A stretch of DNA of 64,000 bases from Phymorhynchus buccinoides (GCA_017654935.2 CM065680.1:31226906-31290905); one strand, 5' to 3'; positions 33,661-45,839 are shown, counted from the first letter of the stretch. Program-made: numbers and translations. The notes: generated by a model not told the origin, from the letters alone.

Positions 33661-33734
33661 GCCAACTTGTTTGTTGTTGTTGCATGCGCTCTTACTGATT
33701 ACCTTATCCTTTGTGTGTGTGTGTCACTCGTGTG

Positions 33735-35922
33735 TGTCACTCGTGTTGTGCCCGATCGTCCCTGCGCTCCCTGGTACACGCCTGAACTTAGAGTAAGTAA
33801 ACGCACTAGTCGTAAGGCTGAGCGTCAGTGGCGGGCCTCAAAACTAGAAATACATCGTCAGATATATCAGTTTCTTCGTAACATCTTCACTCTTCTTCTG
33901 GCCAAGGCAAAAACAAGCTATTTTTCATCTAAAATTCTTGAAGCCAACACAACAAAAGTCCTGTTCTCCACCATGTCTGATCTCCTAGGCAACAAGAAAT
34001 CAAGTCCTCTGCCATCAAATATCAGTCCTGACAAACTGCCAGAAACCTTTTCCTCCTTCTTCTCCACCAAGATTATCGATCTACGATCAAAAATCGACTC
34101 CATGCCTTTTCAACCAACTATTCCAGACCCATCATTCACTGGTGTCCCCCTTCTCTCTTTCAAGCCGGTGTCTGAGACCGAAGTTCTTTCTACTTTGAAA
34201 GAAATGCATTTTAAATCCTGTGATCTTGACCCCATCCCAGCCTCTCTTTTCTCACAAATCTATCAACACCTTCTGCCATCAATCACCAACATCATCAATT
34301 CTTCTTTAGTTTCAGGTGTGTTTCCTTCTGCTTTCAAAACCGCTCTTGTAAGGCCCCTTCTCAAGAAGAACAATCTGGATCCTAATAATCTGAAAAACTA
34401 CAGACCTGTATCTAACCTCCCTTTTCTCTCCAAACTCCTTGAGAAGACTGTCCTGAAACAACTTAACGATCATCTATCCTCAAACAATCTTCATCATCCT
34501 TATCAGTCTGCCTATAGAACCAACCACAGTACAGAAACAGCCCTTGTTCAAATCGTCAATGACCTCTTACTTGCTTCTGATGCTGGTCAAATCTCTCTTT
34601 TGACACTTCTTGATCTCTCTGCTGCCTTTGATACCATAGACCACTCCATTCTTCTGTCTCGTCTTGAACATACTTTTGGAATTAAGGGCCCTGCTCTTTC
34701 TTGGTTTTCCTCTTACCTTTCTGATCGTTTTCAATCAGTTCTGGTCAATGGTCGTCAGTCTGAACAGGTTAGGCTTTCTTGTGGAGTCCCCCAGGGGTCT
34801 GTGCTTGGTCCTGTCTTGTTTACTTTGTATACGTCACCTCTTGCCAATGTCATCGATCAGCACAACATGAAACATCACTTCTATGCAGATGACTCACAAC
34901 TCCAAAACAGTACAACCCCTGAAGATCTAGATTCCATTCTTACAGAAAGTAACAACTGCTATATTGATATTCAAAATTGGATGGTTCAAAATAAACTTCA
35001 ATTAAATGGTGAAAAAACCGAAGCAATGCTTGTAGGGACAAAAAACAAACTAGCCTCTGTTTCCATAGAGTCAATCCAACTGGGTAACAATATCATTCCC
35101 CTCTCAGACTCAGTCAAAAACTTAGGTGTCACTTTGGACAATACTCTTTCCATGCAGAGTTTCCTGACTCAGACCTGTCAGTCCTGCTACTATCAAATTC
35201 GTTGCATTGGCTATATTCGTAAATACCTCTCAGATGAAGCCACAGCAAAGCTTGTTACTTCCCTCATCCTATCTCGTATTGACTACTGTAATGCTCTCCT
35301 TTCTGGCCTATCAGTCTCTTCTCTATCTTGTCTCCAGCGTATTCAAAACACAGCTGCTCGTCTTGTCCTTAGGAAGAAAAAGTTCGATCATGTTAGCCCT
35401 CTTCTGCGTTCTTTGCACTGGCTTCCTGTCGCAGACAGAATTGAGTATAAATTAAACACACTTTGCTATAAATCTATTCATAAAGCTGCTCCATCTTACC
35501 TCTGTGACAATATTTCCATCTATACGCCAGCTCGCACTTTACGTTCAGTTTCTGACCCTCTTTCTCTCCAGATCCCTAGGTATAAGCTTTCAACTGTTGG
35601 TCGGCGCTCTTTTGCTGTCTCAGGACCGACCTCCTGGAACAAACTTCCGCTCTCCCTCCGTCAGCGACCAACTCTCTCTGCTTTCAAAGCTAACCTCAAA
35701 ACCCACCTGTTCCCCCGTCATTAAAGCTCCTCTCTCTTTATCTTCTCTCTCTTGCCATTAGGTCTGTTTCTGCTATATTCCATTTATGTTATCCGTGTGT
35801 GTTCGCGTTGTATTGCGTTTGTGTTTGAATGCGCTTTGAATGCTAACGTGTGTGTGCGCTTTGATTTGATTTCTATCAAGATTCAGCGCCGTATAAATAC
35901 TGTATGTTGTTGTTGTTGTTGT
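33735..35922 (+). mobile_element. non-LTR retrotransposon with open reverse transcriptase frame
   Basis: An uninterrupted frame of 685 codons (33667-35724) covers the region after the missing endonuclease (PWYTPEL..), then a complete RT domain: LKNYRPVSNLPFLSKLLEK, HQSAYR-type motif (HPYQSAYRTNHSTETAL), catalytic LLDLSAAFDTIDH (Asp about 316), GVPQGSVLGPVLF, and YADD at residues 406-409, followed by LGVTLD and a C terminus with LHWLPVADRI and FAVSGPTSWNKLPLS. The 3' UTR ends in a TTG repeat tail (about 35900-35922). The motifs suit the CR1/L2/Rex1 group. It is 5' truncated (no endonuclease), but with no stop or frameshift it looks young. Confidence 0.93.
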
Positions 35923-36003
35923 GTGCGTGCATGTGTTTATGTGTGTGTGCGTGTGTGTGTGCATGCATGCGTGTGTGTGCGTGCGTGTGTTTATGTGTGT
36001 GTT

Positions 36004-36060
<57 letters not shown>
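35923..36060. repeat. (GT)n microsatellite
   Basis: GTGTGC/GT repeats immediately after the LINE tail, about 138 bp, pure GT in the second half. Confidence 0.9.
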
Positions 36061-36295
36061 CCCATTGTTGTCTATATTTGTCCCTCTGAGTTTCTCTTTC
36101 TGTCTGAGTCTCTCAATCTCTCAGTCTCAATCTCGCTCTCAGTCTCTCTCTGTGTTTAAAGTGTATTCTGTCTCTCTCTTTCTCTCAGTGTAAGTCTTGT
36201 GTACTCCCTCCTGCCTCTGTGATCTCTGTCTCTGTCCCTATCCCTCTTCATGTCTGCTTCTCTTTGTTACTCTGTGCGTGCCTGTATCAGACTAT

Positions 36296-36298
<3 letters not shown>

Positions 36299-36338
<40 letters not shown>
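36299..36338. repeat. (GA)n microsatellite
   Basis: About 39 bp of GA. Confidence 0.9.
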
Positions 36339-36339
<1 letters not shown>

Positions 36340-37120
36340 TTGATTACAACAGCATTGTGCTATTGTGCTAACTAGTATATTTACCGATACTATTAAGTTA
36401 ACATGCATAACATCCATTTATAGCACACCCCTACCACAAGGAAACTGTTATTTAAATACCTGGTAGTTTCCTTATGGTATACCTGGATGTCTAAATCACT
36501 AAATGCGTGTTATACTCTTATTTTGTATGTTAGCTTATTGATTTTTTTGGGGAGGGTACCAGTTTTGCATATTTCTGCCAGAGAATGAGAGAACCTTAAG
36601 TTCATGAGGTGAACCTTAACTTGTTTTGACTAGCTTATTTTGCACAACCTTGAGCCATGTTTGCATATTATCAACCTGGAAGTGGCTATACCTGATGCCA
36701 CCCACTTGCCAATCTGGATCAGTAATATTTTTTTAGACACTTGTACTAAGTTATCTTCTTCTTCCAATTGAATGCCCACAATCAACACTCTGATTCATTG
36801 GCACTGTTGCTGGTCGAGATTCCAGGTCGGACAAAAACCCTAAGCTAGTTTAGTGACCGTTATTGTAATATTTACACTCTTTGAACATGTTTTTTCTCAT
36901 ACATTTTTGCCATTTAAAACAAAACAAAAATTTGACTCCAACTGAGTCCAAGCGCTTAGCGCTACGTTTGTTGCTGCTCCAGTTGTCTTGCATTGTATTA
37001 TTTGTTTTTGGACAATAAAAATGTTTTTTAAACCGAGCGCTTAGTTTTTACCCACCTTGCAGACCCAAACTACAGACAAAGCTTTCTGTCAAGGCAGAGC
37101 TTTCTACTTTTTGTTTCAAA
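36339..37120. other. no gene seen
   Basis: AT-rich stretch before the GAA-tailed repeat. An upstream exon of the EF-hand gene could be here, but none with a convincing frame was found. Confidence 0.35.
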
Positions 37121-37450
37121 CACAATTTGTCCCCTGTGGGAATACCGGGGGGTCTTTTGTATAAATAGTTCTCCCATCTTCTGGAAGTTTTGTGCTTGTA
37201 GCTTCCTCTAATCTGTCACTCTCTTTGACTCTGCCTTTTCCCTTTGCTTACTGTCATCTACTATCTTTCTGCCTTACCCGGTCCATTCTCCTGCCTTTTT
37301 TCACGAAACGCTTTAAAAAACATTTCCTTCAGCCGAAGTTGGACTTGCTGGGCCTAGCTATTTCTTTGTTAGGCGCATAATGGCAGCATGACGCATCTGC
37401 ACTCATAATTGACACGAAGCTGTCTGAGTGATCGAAGAAGAAGAAGAAAC
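37121..37450 (+). mobile_element. GAA-tailed repeat, best copy
   Basis: Runs from CCCCTGTGGGAATACCGGGG through TCTGGAAGTTTTGTGCTTG, CTAATCTGTCACTCTCTTTG, GCCGAAGTTGGACTTGCTGG and GCAGCATGACGCATCTGC to a GAAGAAGAAGAAG tail. At least five other partial copies are in the window. No coding frame; a SINE or the 3' end of a LINE. Confidence 0.7.
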
Positions 37451-37592
37451 ACAAATTCCATGCAACCATGTGGAAATGGTATTAAAATTTACTTAATTTA
37501 ATACTACAAGGGGAACATTGCACACACAAAAATTGCATATATAATATAGATTTGATGTTTATTGCTCATGACTTTTTAAACTTTGTTTTCAG

Positions 37593-37650
37593 TGTCCTTT
37601 TGTGTGCTGGCAGAGGAAGGGCAGACAAAGAAGAAGAAGACCTAGAAGCG
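37593..37650 (+). CDS. EF-hand gene, upstream exon
   Basis: The frame ends [12 protein letters not shown] with donor GTAATT. The 5' boundary is either TTTTCAG at 37592 or GCTGGCAG at 37613; the latter has a longer pyrimidine tract. Confidence 0.6.
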
Positions 37651-37712
37651 GTAATTATTTATTGCCTATTTCATGTGTGTGTGTGTGACAGTGTGTGTGT
37701 GTGTGTGTGTGT

Positions 37713-37760
<48 letters not shown>

Positions 37761-38520
37761 ATGATTTTTTGTTTGTGTGTGTTTGTGTATGTGTGCATTT
37801 GTGTGTGTGCATTTGTGTGTGTGTATGTGTGTGAAGTCAAGTCAAGTCAAAATGATGTTTATTGATGATAAAGAAATAAGCTAACAGATTTTTTTTTCCA
37901 CCCTGTTGTCAAAACAAAGCACAAAAAGAAGAAGAAAAAAGTGAAGCAAATAAAATGAAAAGATGACAAATAGAAACTGGGGAAAAATCAACACGCTATG
38001 AAGAAATATATGTGAGTAGGTCATGACAAGCAAGATACCATGCAACATGTAACTACAATGTAATCATAGTGGGAAAGGGAAAGAGTTAGTAGGAAAAGAG
38101 ATAAGGACTGAGACAAAGAGACAGACAGACAGGGACATCACCAAAAAAGAAATTAAAGAGAAGGTGGAGGAGTGAGAGAGTGTGTGTGGTGTGTGTGTGA
38201 CAGAGAGAGGGAGTGCACTGATGTGCATAGGTGTGTGTGTGCATGCCATGTATGTGTGTGTATATGTATGTATGTGTTAGTGTTACCCTGAGTGTAATGT
38301 GTGTGAGATTCTAAATCATTTAATAAATGTGTGTTTGCCTGTATGTGTGTGTGTGTGTGTGTGTATGACATCACACAAAATGTCCACAAACTCAGTTTCA
38401 CTAACACTCACCGCACACACACACACACACACACACGCGCGCACACGCACACACACATGTTCCCAAGCACACACGAGCATGCGCACGCACACACACACAC
38501 GCACACACGCACACACACAC

Positions 38521-38568
<48 letters not shown>

Positions 38569-40350
38569 GCATGCACGCACGCACGCACACGCACACACAC
38601 ACACACACACACACAGAGTTTCATTGTTTGTGAATGTCGAGGGTTCGAGGTTTTTATAAGTTCAGTTTCAGGTTTTTATGAAGTTTAGTTTCAGGTTTTT
38701 TGTTTTCACAGTCTTTTCTTGAAATAAGGTTTTGGGATTTTGAGGAATTCTAGTTTTAGGTAGAAAGATAAAAGTGAAAAAACCCAACCATGTATACAAG
38801 ACAAAAAAAGACATTTATTTTTTTAATTGTAAAGAAAGCATGTCAAAGAATCTTTTTTTTTAAAAAGAAGGTAAAATTTGCTCCCTGACTTTTGTGCACT
38901 GAGACTAAAATAAAAAAGTAAGTGACCCTCTAATTCTAAAGCATCTATTTAATATGTTCACTTTGAACACATGCAGGTGCTACACATTCACTCACAATGA
39001 TATGATCTTACATATTGCACATTAACACACATCCCTAATACAACTTCTAACATATATTTAGTTAAATGTTAAGCATCCACTTTGTGTGGTTTCAGGTTGT
39101 GGAGAAACTGAGCGAGTATGACATCAACCAAGATGGACAGCTGTCCGAGATGGAAGTGGAGCTCCATCAGCCTGAGATACAGAAACATCTGGACAGATAC
39201 GAAGAACTGCTGAAAGCTGAAGAAGAGGAGGCAAAGAAAGAAGAGGAGGAGGAGGAGAAAAAAGCCAAGAACATTCCAAAGACTGCACAAGAGACTGAAG
39301 GACAAGCTAACACTCAGACTGTAAAGAAACAGCATGGACAAACTGAACAGCAGAAGCAGGGTAAACAGGACACAGTTACGCCTTCTTCAAAAATACCACA
39401 TAGAGAAAGTACTGAACGAAAACCAGTTATTCAAGATGCTGTGGAGGAAGCTGTGGAGGATGAAGACGATGGAGTGGAAATTGAGGTGGTCGAGGACATG
39501 GAGTTTGTGGTTGACGATGACTCGAAAAACAACACCTTTATGGTGACTGCCACTGTTACCGGTGCACTAATTGGAGCCCTGACTTTGTTCTACTTTTTGT
39601 GCACCAGGGCTCAGGCAGCGCGGCAAGTCAGTCAGCAACAGAAAGAAGGTTAGTTGTCAAATGTCAATGTAGATGGAAATCTGTGGATTATGTGGCTTTG
39701 TTACATGCTGTGAAAAGGATTCATTGAAAGGCTTTTTTTCATGCTTTATTGTTCCAATTTGTTAATTCTTCTCCAATTCTGTCTTTTTTTTATTTTGGGA
39801 TATGTTTGATTTTATTATCTTTCAGTGAAGTGGGGGTTTTTTGTGGCTTAATATTAATTTGCTTGTTCCTGTTGCAGTCATGTTTCAAATGTACTGCATG
39901 CCTTGTGCACATGTGCGATACGGAATTATATGTATCGTATGTCTCAGTCATGGTTGATTGCGTTCATAAGAATTAAGATTATTGCTTTGTGAAATTACAA
40001 TGTATTTTCATCATGGGATATGTCATTTCAGAAATCTATATAGAACTTTCTGCTTTCATTTCATTTTCATCTTCATTAAAGGCTGTTTTGTACGTGTGTG
40101 TGTGTACGTGTGTGTGCGTGCGTGTGTGTGTGTGTGCGTGTGTGTGTGTGCGTGTGCGTGTGCGTGCGTGCGTGCGTGTGTGTGTGTACATGTGTGTGTG
40201 TGTCATTGTGGTGTGCATATTGATATTGGCAAATAGACCTTTGTTTTGAAATTGGAGTCCAAAAGTGTGTTTAGTTGCATGCAGGGATGGACACAATTGT
40301 GACAATGGTATTGGTATGTTTGAAATGAATAAACACTTTTCAGCAAAACA
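37593..40350 (+). CDS. EF-hand protein with C-terminal membrane anchor (5' end not found)
   Basis: Two exons are visible: 37593-37650 (start uncertain; acceptor AG at 37591-37592 or 37612-37613) and 39096-39653, joined in phase 0 across a 1.4 kb intron. The joined product reads ..[36 protein letters not shown].. The loop [12 protein letters not shown] is a canonical EF-hand (D1, N3, D5, S9, E12), so calcium binding is likely. A strongly acidic/lysine-rich stretch follows ([19 protein letters not shown]), then a second acidic region, one hydrophobic helix ([20 protein letters not shown]) and a short basic tail ending QQQKEG-stop. This topology suggests a membrane-anchored protein with a lumenal or cytosolic calcium-binding arm; the family was not recognised. 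At least one upstream exon is missing. The predicted 3' end is near an AATAAA at 40328. Confidence 0.75.
37673..37835. repeat. (GT)n microsatellite
   Basis: GT repeats with TTTG interruptions in the EF-hand gene intron, followed by a GTCAAGTCAAGTCAA phrase also seen at about 571-600. Confidence 0.9.
38411..38614. repeat. (CA)n/(CG) microsatellite
   Basis: About 200 bp of CA with CACGCA interruptions in the EF-hand gene intron. Confidence 0.95.
39096..39653 (+). CDS. EF-hand gene, terminal exon
   Basis: Acceptor GTGGTTTCAG. Contains 185 codons and a TAG stop. The EF-hand loop is near codons 9-20 of the exon and the membrane helix is close to the end. Confidence 0.8.
   Translation, partial: VVEKLSEYDINQDGQLSEMEVELHQPEIQKHLDRYEELLKAEEEEAKKEEEEEEKKAKNIPKTAQETEGQANTQTVKKQHGQTEQQKQGKQDTVTPSSKIPHRESTERKPVIQDAVEEAVEDEDDGVEIEVVEDMEFVVDDDSKNNTFMVTATVTGALIGALTLFYFLCTRAQAARQVSQQQKEG
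40094..40202. repeat. (GT)n/(GC) microsatellite
   Basis: About 110 bp of GT with GTGC interruptions in the predicted 3' UTR of the EF-hand gene. Confidence 0.9.
40328..40333 (+). promoter_or_regulatory. candidate poly(A) signal AATAAA
   Basis: AATAAA about 675 bp after the EF-hand gene stop codon, the first such hexamer downstream. Assignment is by position only. Confidence 0.45.
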
Positions 40351-40882
40351 GAAAGAGGGTGAGAGTCTGTTACAGTGTTAGATTGGATTGATCTCTAGTT
40401 TTCATTTAACATTTTCTCTCACAATTTGTTTTGAAAGTTGCTTAAACTTTGCATGGAGTAATACCGCAAGGCATTTTACAGCATTGCAATAACTAACTAT
40501 TGATCAGAAAGAAAATCTTGAGAGATTTCCACACAAACTGATATAAATTGTACTCTGTATTCATTTAGATATTGACAGAAGCTTGAAAAAAATGTGGCTC
40601 AAGTTGACACACACAAAAAATGCTGAAAAGTGAAAAGGGAGAAATATGGCTGTAAATAATAGGGGGGGTATACTGTCTTCACTGTAGCGGAAATTGTATT
40701 CCATAATTGTAGAATTTTATCCTCAAACATTTTCCTCTTGCCTTTGCCGGCTTTGGTTAAGATTACTGAGTATCCGCTTGCTGTCTGGAGTTACGCAGTC
40801 ACGATTGATTTCAGATGATGAACAGTTTCCAAAATTCTTGAGTCACTCTGTTAAATATATGAAGGAGTGTCACAACATTTAA

Positions 40883-41120
40883 CCCTTTCACCGCCAAAGT
40901 CGCATTTTAGCACCACAGTGATTTAACACCTATGTCACTCAAAGGCATCAAATTGGGGTCTATTATCCAAAGACCCTATTGTCTTAGTTTTAGAAAGTAA
41001 GGATAGACCTTATTTTATATATGTCACAGAAGAATCCCCAATACTGCAGATGGATTTTGTTCCCTACCCAGGTAAATGTAATGGACATTTTTGGCTGAAA
41101 TATGGCTGGCGGTGAAAGGG
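40883..41120. mobile_element. TTAA-flanked MITE, CCCTTTCACCGCC family (intact copy)
   Basis: CCCTTTCACCGCCA at the left and TGGCGGTGAAAGGG at the right, each bounded by TTAA (40879-40882 and 41121-41124). It is 238 bp long. Sister copies are at 53756-54050, 58044-58281 and 62166-62386. CCC-termini with exact TTAA target sites are the signature of piggyBac-type transposition. Confidence 0.85.
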
Positions 41121-41395
41121 TTAAATTGTCGCAAACTCATTCTAGAGATAACATGAAAAAAACGACTGACATTCATATAAAAGTGTGACATAAGGGAAGT
41201 CTTTTTTGTGGTGAAATGTTTGTAAAGCTTCAGTGCGGTATAAGAGGTAAACTTGAACTTATTGCTTCCAATATTATACCCACACAAGACACAATCCACA
41301 TCTCTTCTAGCCTTCATGCTTAGCAACCTTAATGCAAATGTTGGGCATTGACTCTTTTTAGATGTAAGATAGTTTTTTTTCTGAAATCATTCATC

Positions 41396-41433
41396 ATTTT
41401 TGGCTCAAAAAGTCCATAGTATGATAGTTGTTC

Positions 41434-41491
<58 letters not shown>

Positions 41492-41965
41492 GCATCCATG
41501 GTCTAATCTCCAAACTTTAACGTTGGTATTTTCTCGGGAAATAGAAGCTATGCTGTGATACATTGTTCAAACTTTGCACACATGCAAGCTTTCAAACAAT
41601 AATGATTTGAATAATTAAATACTTAAAACAACACTGTAAACAGATAGCAAACAGATAACATTTTAGATTAGTGGGTTAGAGAGTATTCAACAGGCAACAT
41701 GAGTTAAGAAACTCTTCAACACTGAAAGTCTTAATAGCTCATTGGTAGAGTGTCTGTCTGTCATGCCAATGGTTCCGGGTCTGATTTTCGGCACAGGCAC
41801 TTTTTTTTAATTTTTTAGTTGTATCCATCAACGATAGTTTCATTTGTACTTTCAAAATTGTATTGGCAATTTTGTACTTTAGACACACCCCTCAATCTTT
41901 GTTTGTTGTTGTCCCACATGTTCCTGTTCGAGTGAGCCTTGAAGGCTTTGCCTCTTGTTTTTTAA
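41396..41965 (+). repeat. tRNA-containing dispersed repeat, uninterrupted copy
   Basis: Homologous to the minus-strand repeat at 15465-16962 but without the LINE. It contains a GT run (41436-41490), the ATTTTAGATTAGTGGGTTAG site that is duplicated around the LINE in the other copy, and the tRNA-like segment. Confidence 0.8.
41731..41803 (+). pseudogene. tRNA-like sequence within repeat
   Basis: TAGCTCATTGGTAGAG and GGGTCTGATTTTC resemble Pol III A and B boxes; stems are degenerate. Twin of 15619-15690. Confidence 0.55.
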
Positions 41966-42483
41966 TGAAGCTTTCAACATTGAGGAACAAGCAACACAGC
42001 TGTATGATTTACAGGAAATATATGTTCCTCTCCCCCCCAAAAAAAAAAAAAATCAGGTTATTTTATTACAGAATCTACCCCTTCACTGCCTGCCCCTTGT
42101 CTACTACAGGGCTGTTTGCACTATGCTGTACGCCTTTAACCACGGGGTGTCTTAGTCATCAAATTTCCAGCAAGTTAAATGGGTAAAAAAACTACTAATC
42201 TGTTCCATACTCTTCGAAAAACATACATTTACAGTTCTTTTCCTTTCTACATCTTTTTTTGAACTTGTAACATTAACAAATGGATGAGCAGTGGACAGAT
42301 CAGTGAAGCATCCCTCCTAAGGCCAAATTTGGCTTGGCGCACAACAATACAAGAAATCCACTATCCCTCGGTACTAATAGTCACAGTGGTATACAATTTT
42401 GTCTGCTTATTGAAAAAAAGGCACTGGCTAAACATCATCTTGTAAAATACCAAAATACCAACAACAATTAGATGTGATGAGCC
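41966..42483. other. no gene seen
   Basis: Intergenic; an A run near 42039-42053 and nothing else recognised. Confidence 0.4.
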
Positions 42484-43680
42484 AATGGGTTAAAAGGCTA
42501 AGTCTCTAGGGAAGACTGTTAGTGTGTTAAATTTTCAAGTAGAAAATTTGCCTTTAGCCCACTTCTCTAAGGTGTGGGAGGTGAGCAACTTTCCCGGCCC
42601 CTTTTCATCAAATAAATTTATATTTGTGCCCGGGTTCTGGCTCGTATGATTGAATGAAATGCAAGTGGTAGTTTGCTCTAAATGGCAGACAGAGAGAAGT
42701 AGGTTTTTACATGAAAATTACACAGCTTCCACTCTCATCAGTCTGACCAAAGGGTTCAGAATTATTTGACACTTGTATTTTATTTACTCACAAAATCTGC
42801 ATAAGATTATGCAGCAATAAGAATAAAGCAGTTCAATGGCGCCAAAACAAAATCTGAATGAAAAACAATAAAATCCGAAAGGATTTACAAGACTTTTGTC
42901 TTTCTAGAAGGTTAGCCCCAAGCCGGAAGGGTCACTACTAGTATCCAGTGTCTTGGGTTCCAGTTATTGTTTTTTGCACTGTCTTAGGGACTTAGCTGTG
43001 TTGAAGTTCCTCCGTAGGGATCGGCGAGTGCTGGGTTGACTTGGCTTGCTCTGGTGTAGAGTAGCTCCCAGTCGTTCCGGTTGCGGCGTCGCGGGATGGC
43101 ACGGTTCAGGCGTGGTCTCCGCGCAGATTCTGGGTGCGGGGGCGACTTGGCGGCGGTCCCGTCTTGATGCTTGTGAGTCAGGGATTGAACTTCCTGACCA
43201 TGATGCCTAGTTGGGCTATTTTGACTGGTAGCAAGAGAGATTGATTCTACCCTGTTGTTTCAGCCAGGTTTTAGAGTCTAGTCATGGTTGCAAATACAAC
43301 TATCCAAAATCAAACAAAGTTGCTAAGTTGAATGTATCAAACAACACTTAACTATTTCAACACAAGCAGAAATAGCATGCACATCAAAATAAAGTCATAA
43401 ATAGCATTCAAACAAATCAAATCAAAACACAGTGAACCAAATCACAATAACTTTCCCAGTGGACACAAGATAAGTTTTGGAAAGTAAATAAAGTTTGAAT
43501 ATGAAATTTGTTAGACTTTATGAAAAAAAATCCCGGACGCGAGCCCCTTTATTAGATGAAAAGGGGCTGGGAAAGTTGCTCACCTCCCACACCCTAGAGA
43601 AGTGGGCTAAAGGCAAATTTTCTACTTGAAAATTGAACACACTAAAAGTCTTCCCTAGAGACTTAGTCTTTTAACCCATT
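42484..43680. mobile_element. 1.2 kb foldback DNA element
   Basis: Inverted arms of about 120-130 bp: left from AATGGGTTAAAAGGCTAAG, right ending CTTAGTCTTTTAACCCATT. They share GTCTCTAGGGAAGAC, TTGCCTTTAGCCCACTTCTC, GGGAGGTGAGCAACTTTCCC and CCCCTTTTCATC. The interior holds a GC-rich 250 bp core (about 43000-43200, with GTTGCGGCGTCGCGGG) without an ORF. Non-autonomous. Confidence 0.8.
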
Positions 43681-44099
43681 CCCTATCTTTGCTAGCATTT
43701 TCTGTCACTGTGTCTTGGATTTCTGACATTTCATATTACAAATGAACGTCAAGAATAGGAGTTGAGGGGTGGGGCGGGGTTAATTTGTTCTCTTTCTGAA
43801 CATTTGCTGTCATTGCTTTAAATATTATGTGAATTTTTTTTTGGGAAATGTGAAGACAAAAACAAACACAACAAAGCTGAACCTGAGCGTGGTGCAAAGT
43901 TCCCTCATGTGCTTATCTGGGTTTGGTTTCCGGACAGACGGATGCACGCTCGCATGAACGGACCACAAACGAAACAAAAACAATAGTTCCTGCCGCTTTG
44001 CTCGGGAACTAATAAAATATTTTTTTTTTAAAAACAACACCATAGGTGTTACTGTTAACAAGTACGGCAACAAGCTCCTCACCACTTTTGCTCTTATCT
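43681..44099. other. no gene seen
   Basis: Intergenic sequence with no supported feature. Confidence 0.4.
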
Positions 44100-44435
44100 C
44101 TTCTAGAAGACATCACTCTAAACTCCCACCAAATGCAAAGATATTCACTGCCAAACACCCTGCCACGTGTTTGTCTGGTTTTAGAGCTTTTGTCACTGTT
44201 TTTGCCGCATACGCACTAAAACTAAAAGAAATAGTTACTTCCCTCTTTTCGATTGAGATGCAACGGACAACCAAGAACGTCAAAATCACCGCCAAGCACC
44301 CTGCCATGTGTTTGTACGGTTTTAGAGCTTTCGTCACTGTTTCTGACCCATGCGCACTAAAAGAAAAATTACTTCCCTCCTGTCAGTTGAGATGCAACGG
44401 ACAACCAAGAACGTAAAAAAAAGTATGGCGCTATA
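44100..44435 (+). mobile_element. element A family, internally duplicated copy
   Basis: The segment GCCAAGCACCCTGCCATG .. GAGATGCAACGGACAACCAAG occurs twice in tandem (about 44150-44280 and 44290-44410). The flank ends GGCGCTATAAGAGTTAA. Same family as 30836 and 57198. Confidence 0.7.
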
Positions 44436-44440
44436 AGAGT

Positions 44441-45340
44441 TAATCAATGGAATGTTCTTTGCTATAATACCCTAACCCTCCACCAATTTCCATCATAAAA
44501 TCGTCTCCCATGCATACATCTGGTGATGCTGGTCAAGAATATGGTTATATGAATGTACAACCAATAGATTTTGGACTACTGCCACAAGGTCAAAGGTCAT
44601 AGCGCTTCAACGGTCTCCCACTGCATTCCTGAAAAGATGATGATCAAGGTAATTGGTATCCAGTGTTGTGAATAAGCCTGAGCCCCAAATCCTCTATGCC
44701 CAAAGTGAAGACTAAAGATCTCTAACAATGTGAAAGATATCGTCAACACAATACTTTGCCATTTTCAAGGTCAAACTTCAGGGTCAAAGTTATCACAGTT
44801 ATAGTTTGTTTATGGATCCCTTCAATTCTAGGTGATAAACCACTGTACACCATTTGAAGTGATTCTGTCCAGCGATTCACAAGATATAGCCCAGACGAGA
44901 AAATAAAGGTGGCAAACCATAAACATATTCCCAGTTCAACAACAGTGAATGGAACAAAAACTGGAACTCAGTTGGAAGAACATTTATCATTATGGCTTGC
45001 CATTTGTGCAAACTGACATCACAGGCTTCGTCCTTGGGTTATAAGGAACAATTCTGCAAAGTTTTAGGATTATGAGTTCCATATCTTTAACAATATTCGG
45101 TTCAATGGGTTTTAACAATTTTTTTTATATCAACTTGGAGTATGTTTATATAGCCTACCGTTAGATGAAACTCAACTGCAGGACATGGGGTAACAATAAA
45201 CATTCTGCCAAGTTTCATAAAGATCGATTCAGTAGGTTAGGCGCTTTGAAGTTGAATAAAGTTTCACGCACAGACGTACACACAGAGAAATGCACAACTC
45301 TCGTTCACATGTCAGTGTTTAGATCTGAGAGAACACACAC
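44441..45340. other. no gene seen
   Basis: Contains TTGACCTTGAAA-type phrases (TCAAGGTCAAACTTCAGGGTC near 44768) and a TTCAATTCTAGGTGATAAACC stretch typical of dispersed non-coding repeats. No ORF supported. Confidence 0.4.
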
Positions 45341-45347
45341 ACGCGCG

Positions 45348-45441
<94 letters not shown>
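45340..45441. repeat. compound (CG)n-(GA)n microsatellite
   Basis: About 22 bp of CG dinucleotide followed by about 78 bp of GA. Confidence 0.95.
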
Positions 45442-45444
<3 letters not shown>

Positions 45445-45839
45445 AACAGAGTCCTTCATCACTGAGTGGGACGGAGGACACACACACAACATCATTGCCG
45501 TTCTATTCAGTTTTCCACATGCTGTTCTCTTTTCAAAGGATGCAGTTACGCAAGTATATCGGTCGGTAGGCTAGTAGTAGTAGTAGTACTAGTAGTAAGA
45601 CTGGCTTCTGCCTAAGCCTCACGGCTTATAATACGTCCCATCCAGAATTCTTTCTCTTTCGCCCTTTTCTTCACCCAGCAGCCAACAACAATAGGCTCTC
45701 CCCGATACACACCCACACCTCTTTCTTGATTATATTCTTACCACGCGCTCATTGTTCGACGATTCCTATTGGTCAGTGAAAAGGCTGTTGATGACTTCAT
45801 TGAGTTTTGTTGACGCACACCCCCTCTCCCCCCTTCCTC

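Noticed and set aside
41731..41803. A functional tRNA gene
   Set aside because: Box A and B are recognisable, but acceptor and anticodon stems do not pair, and the same sequence is embedded in a larger repeat at 15619.
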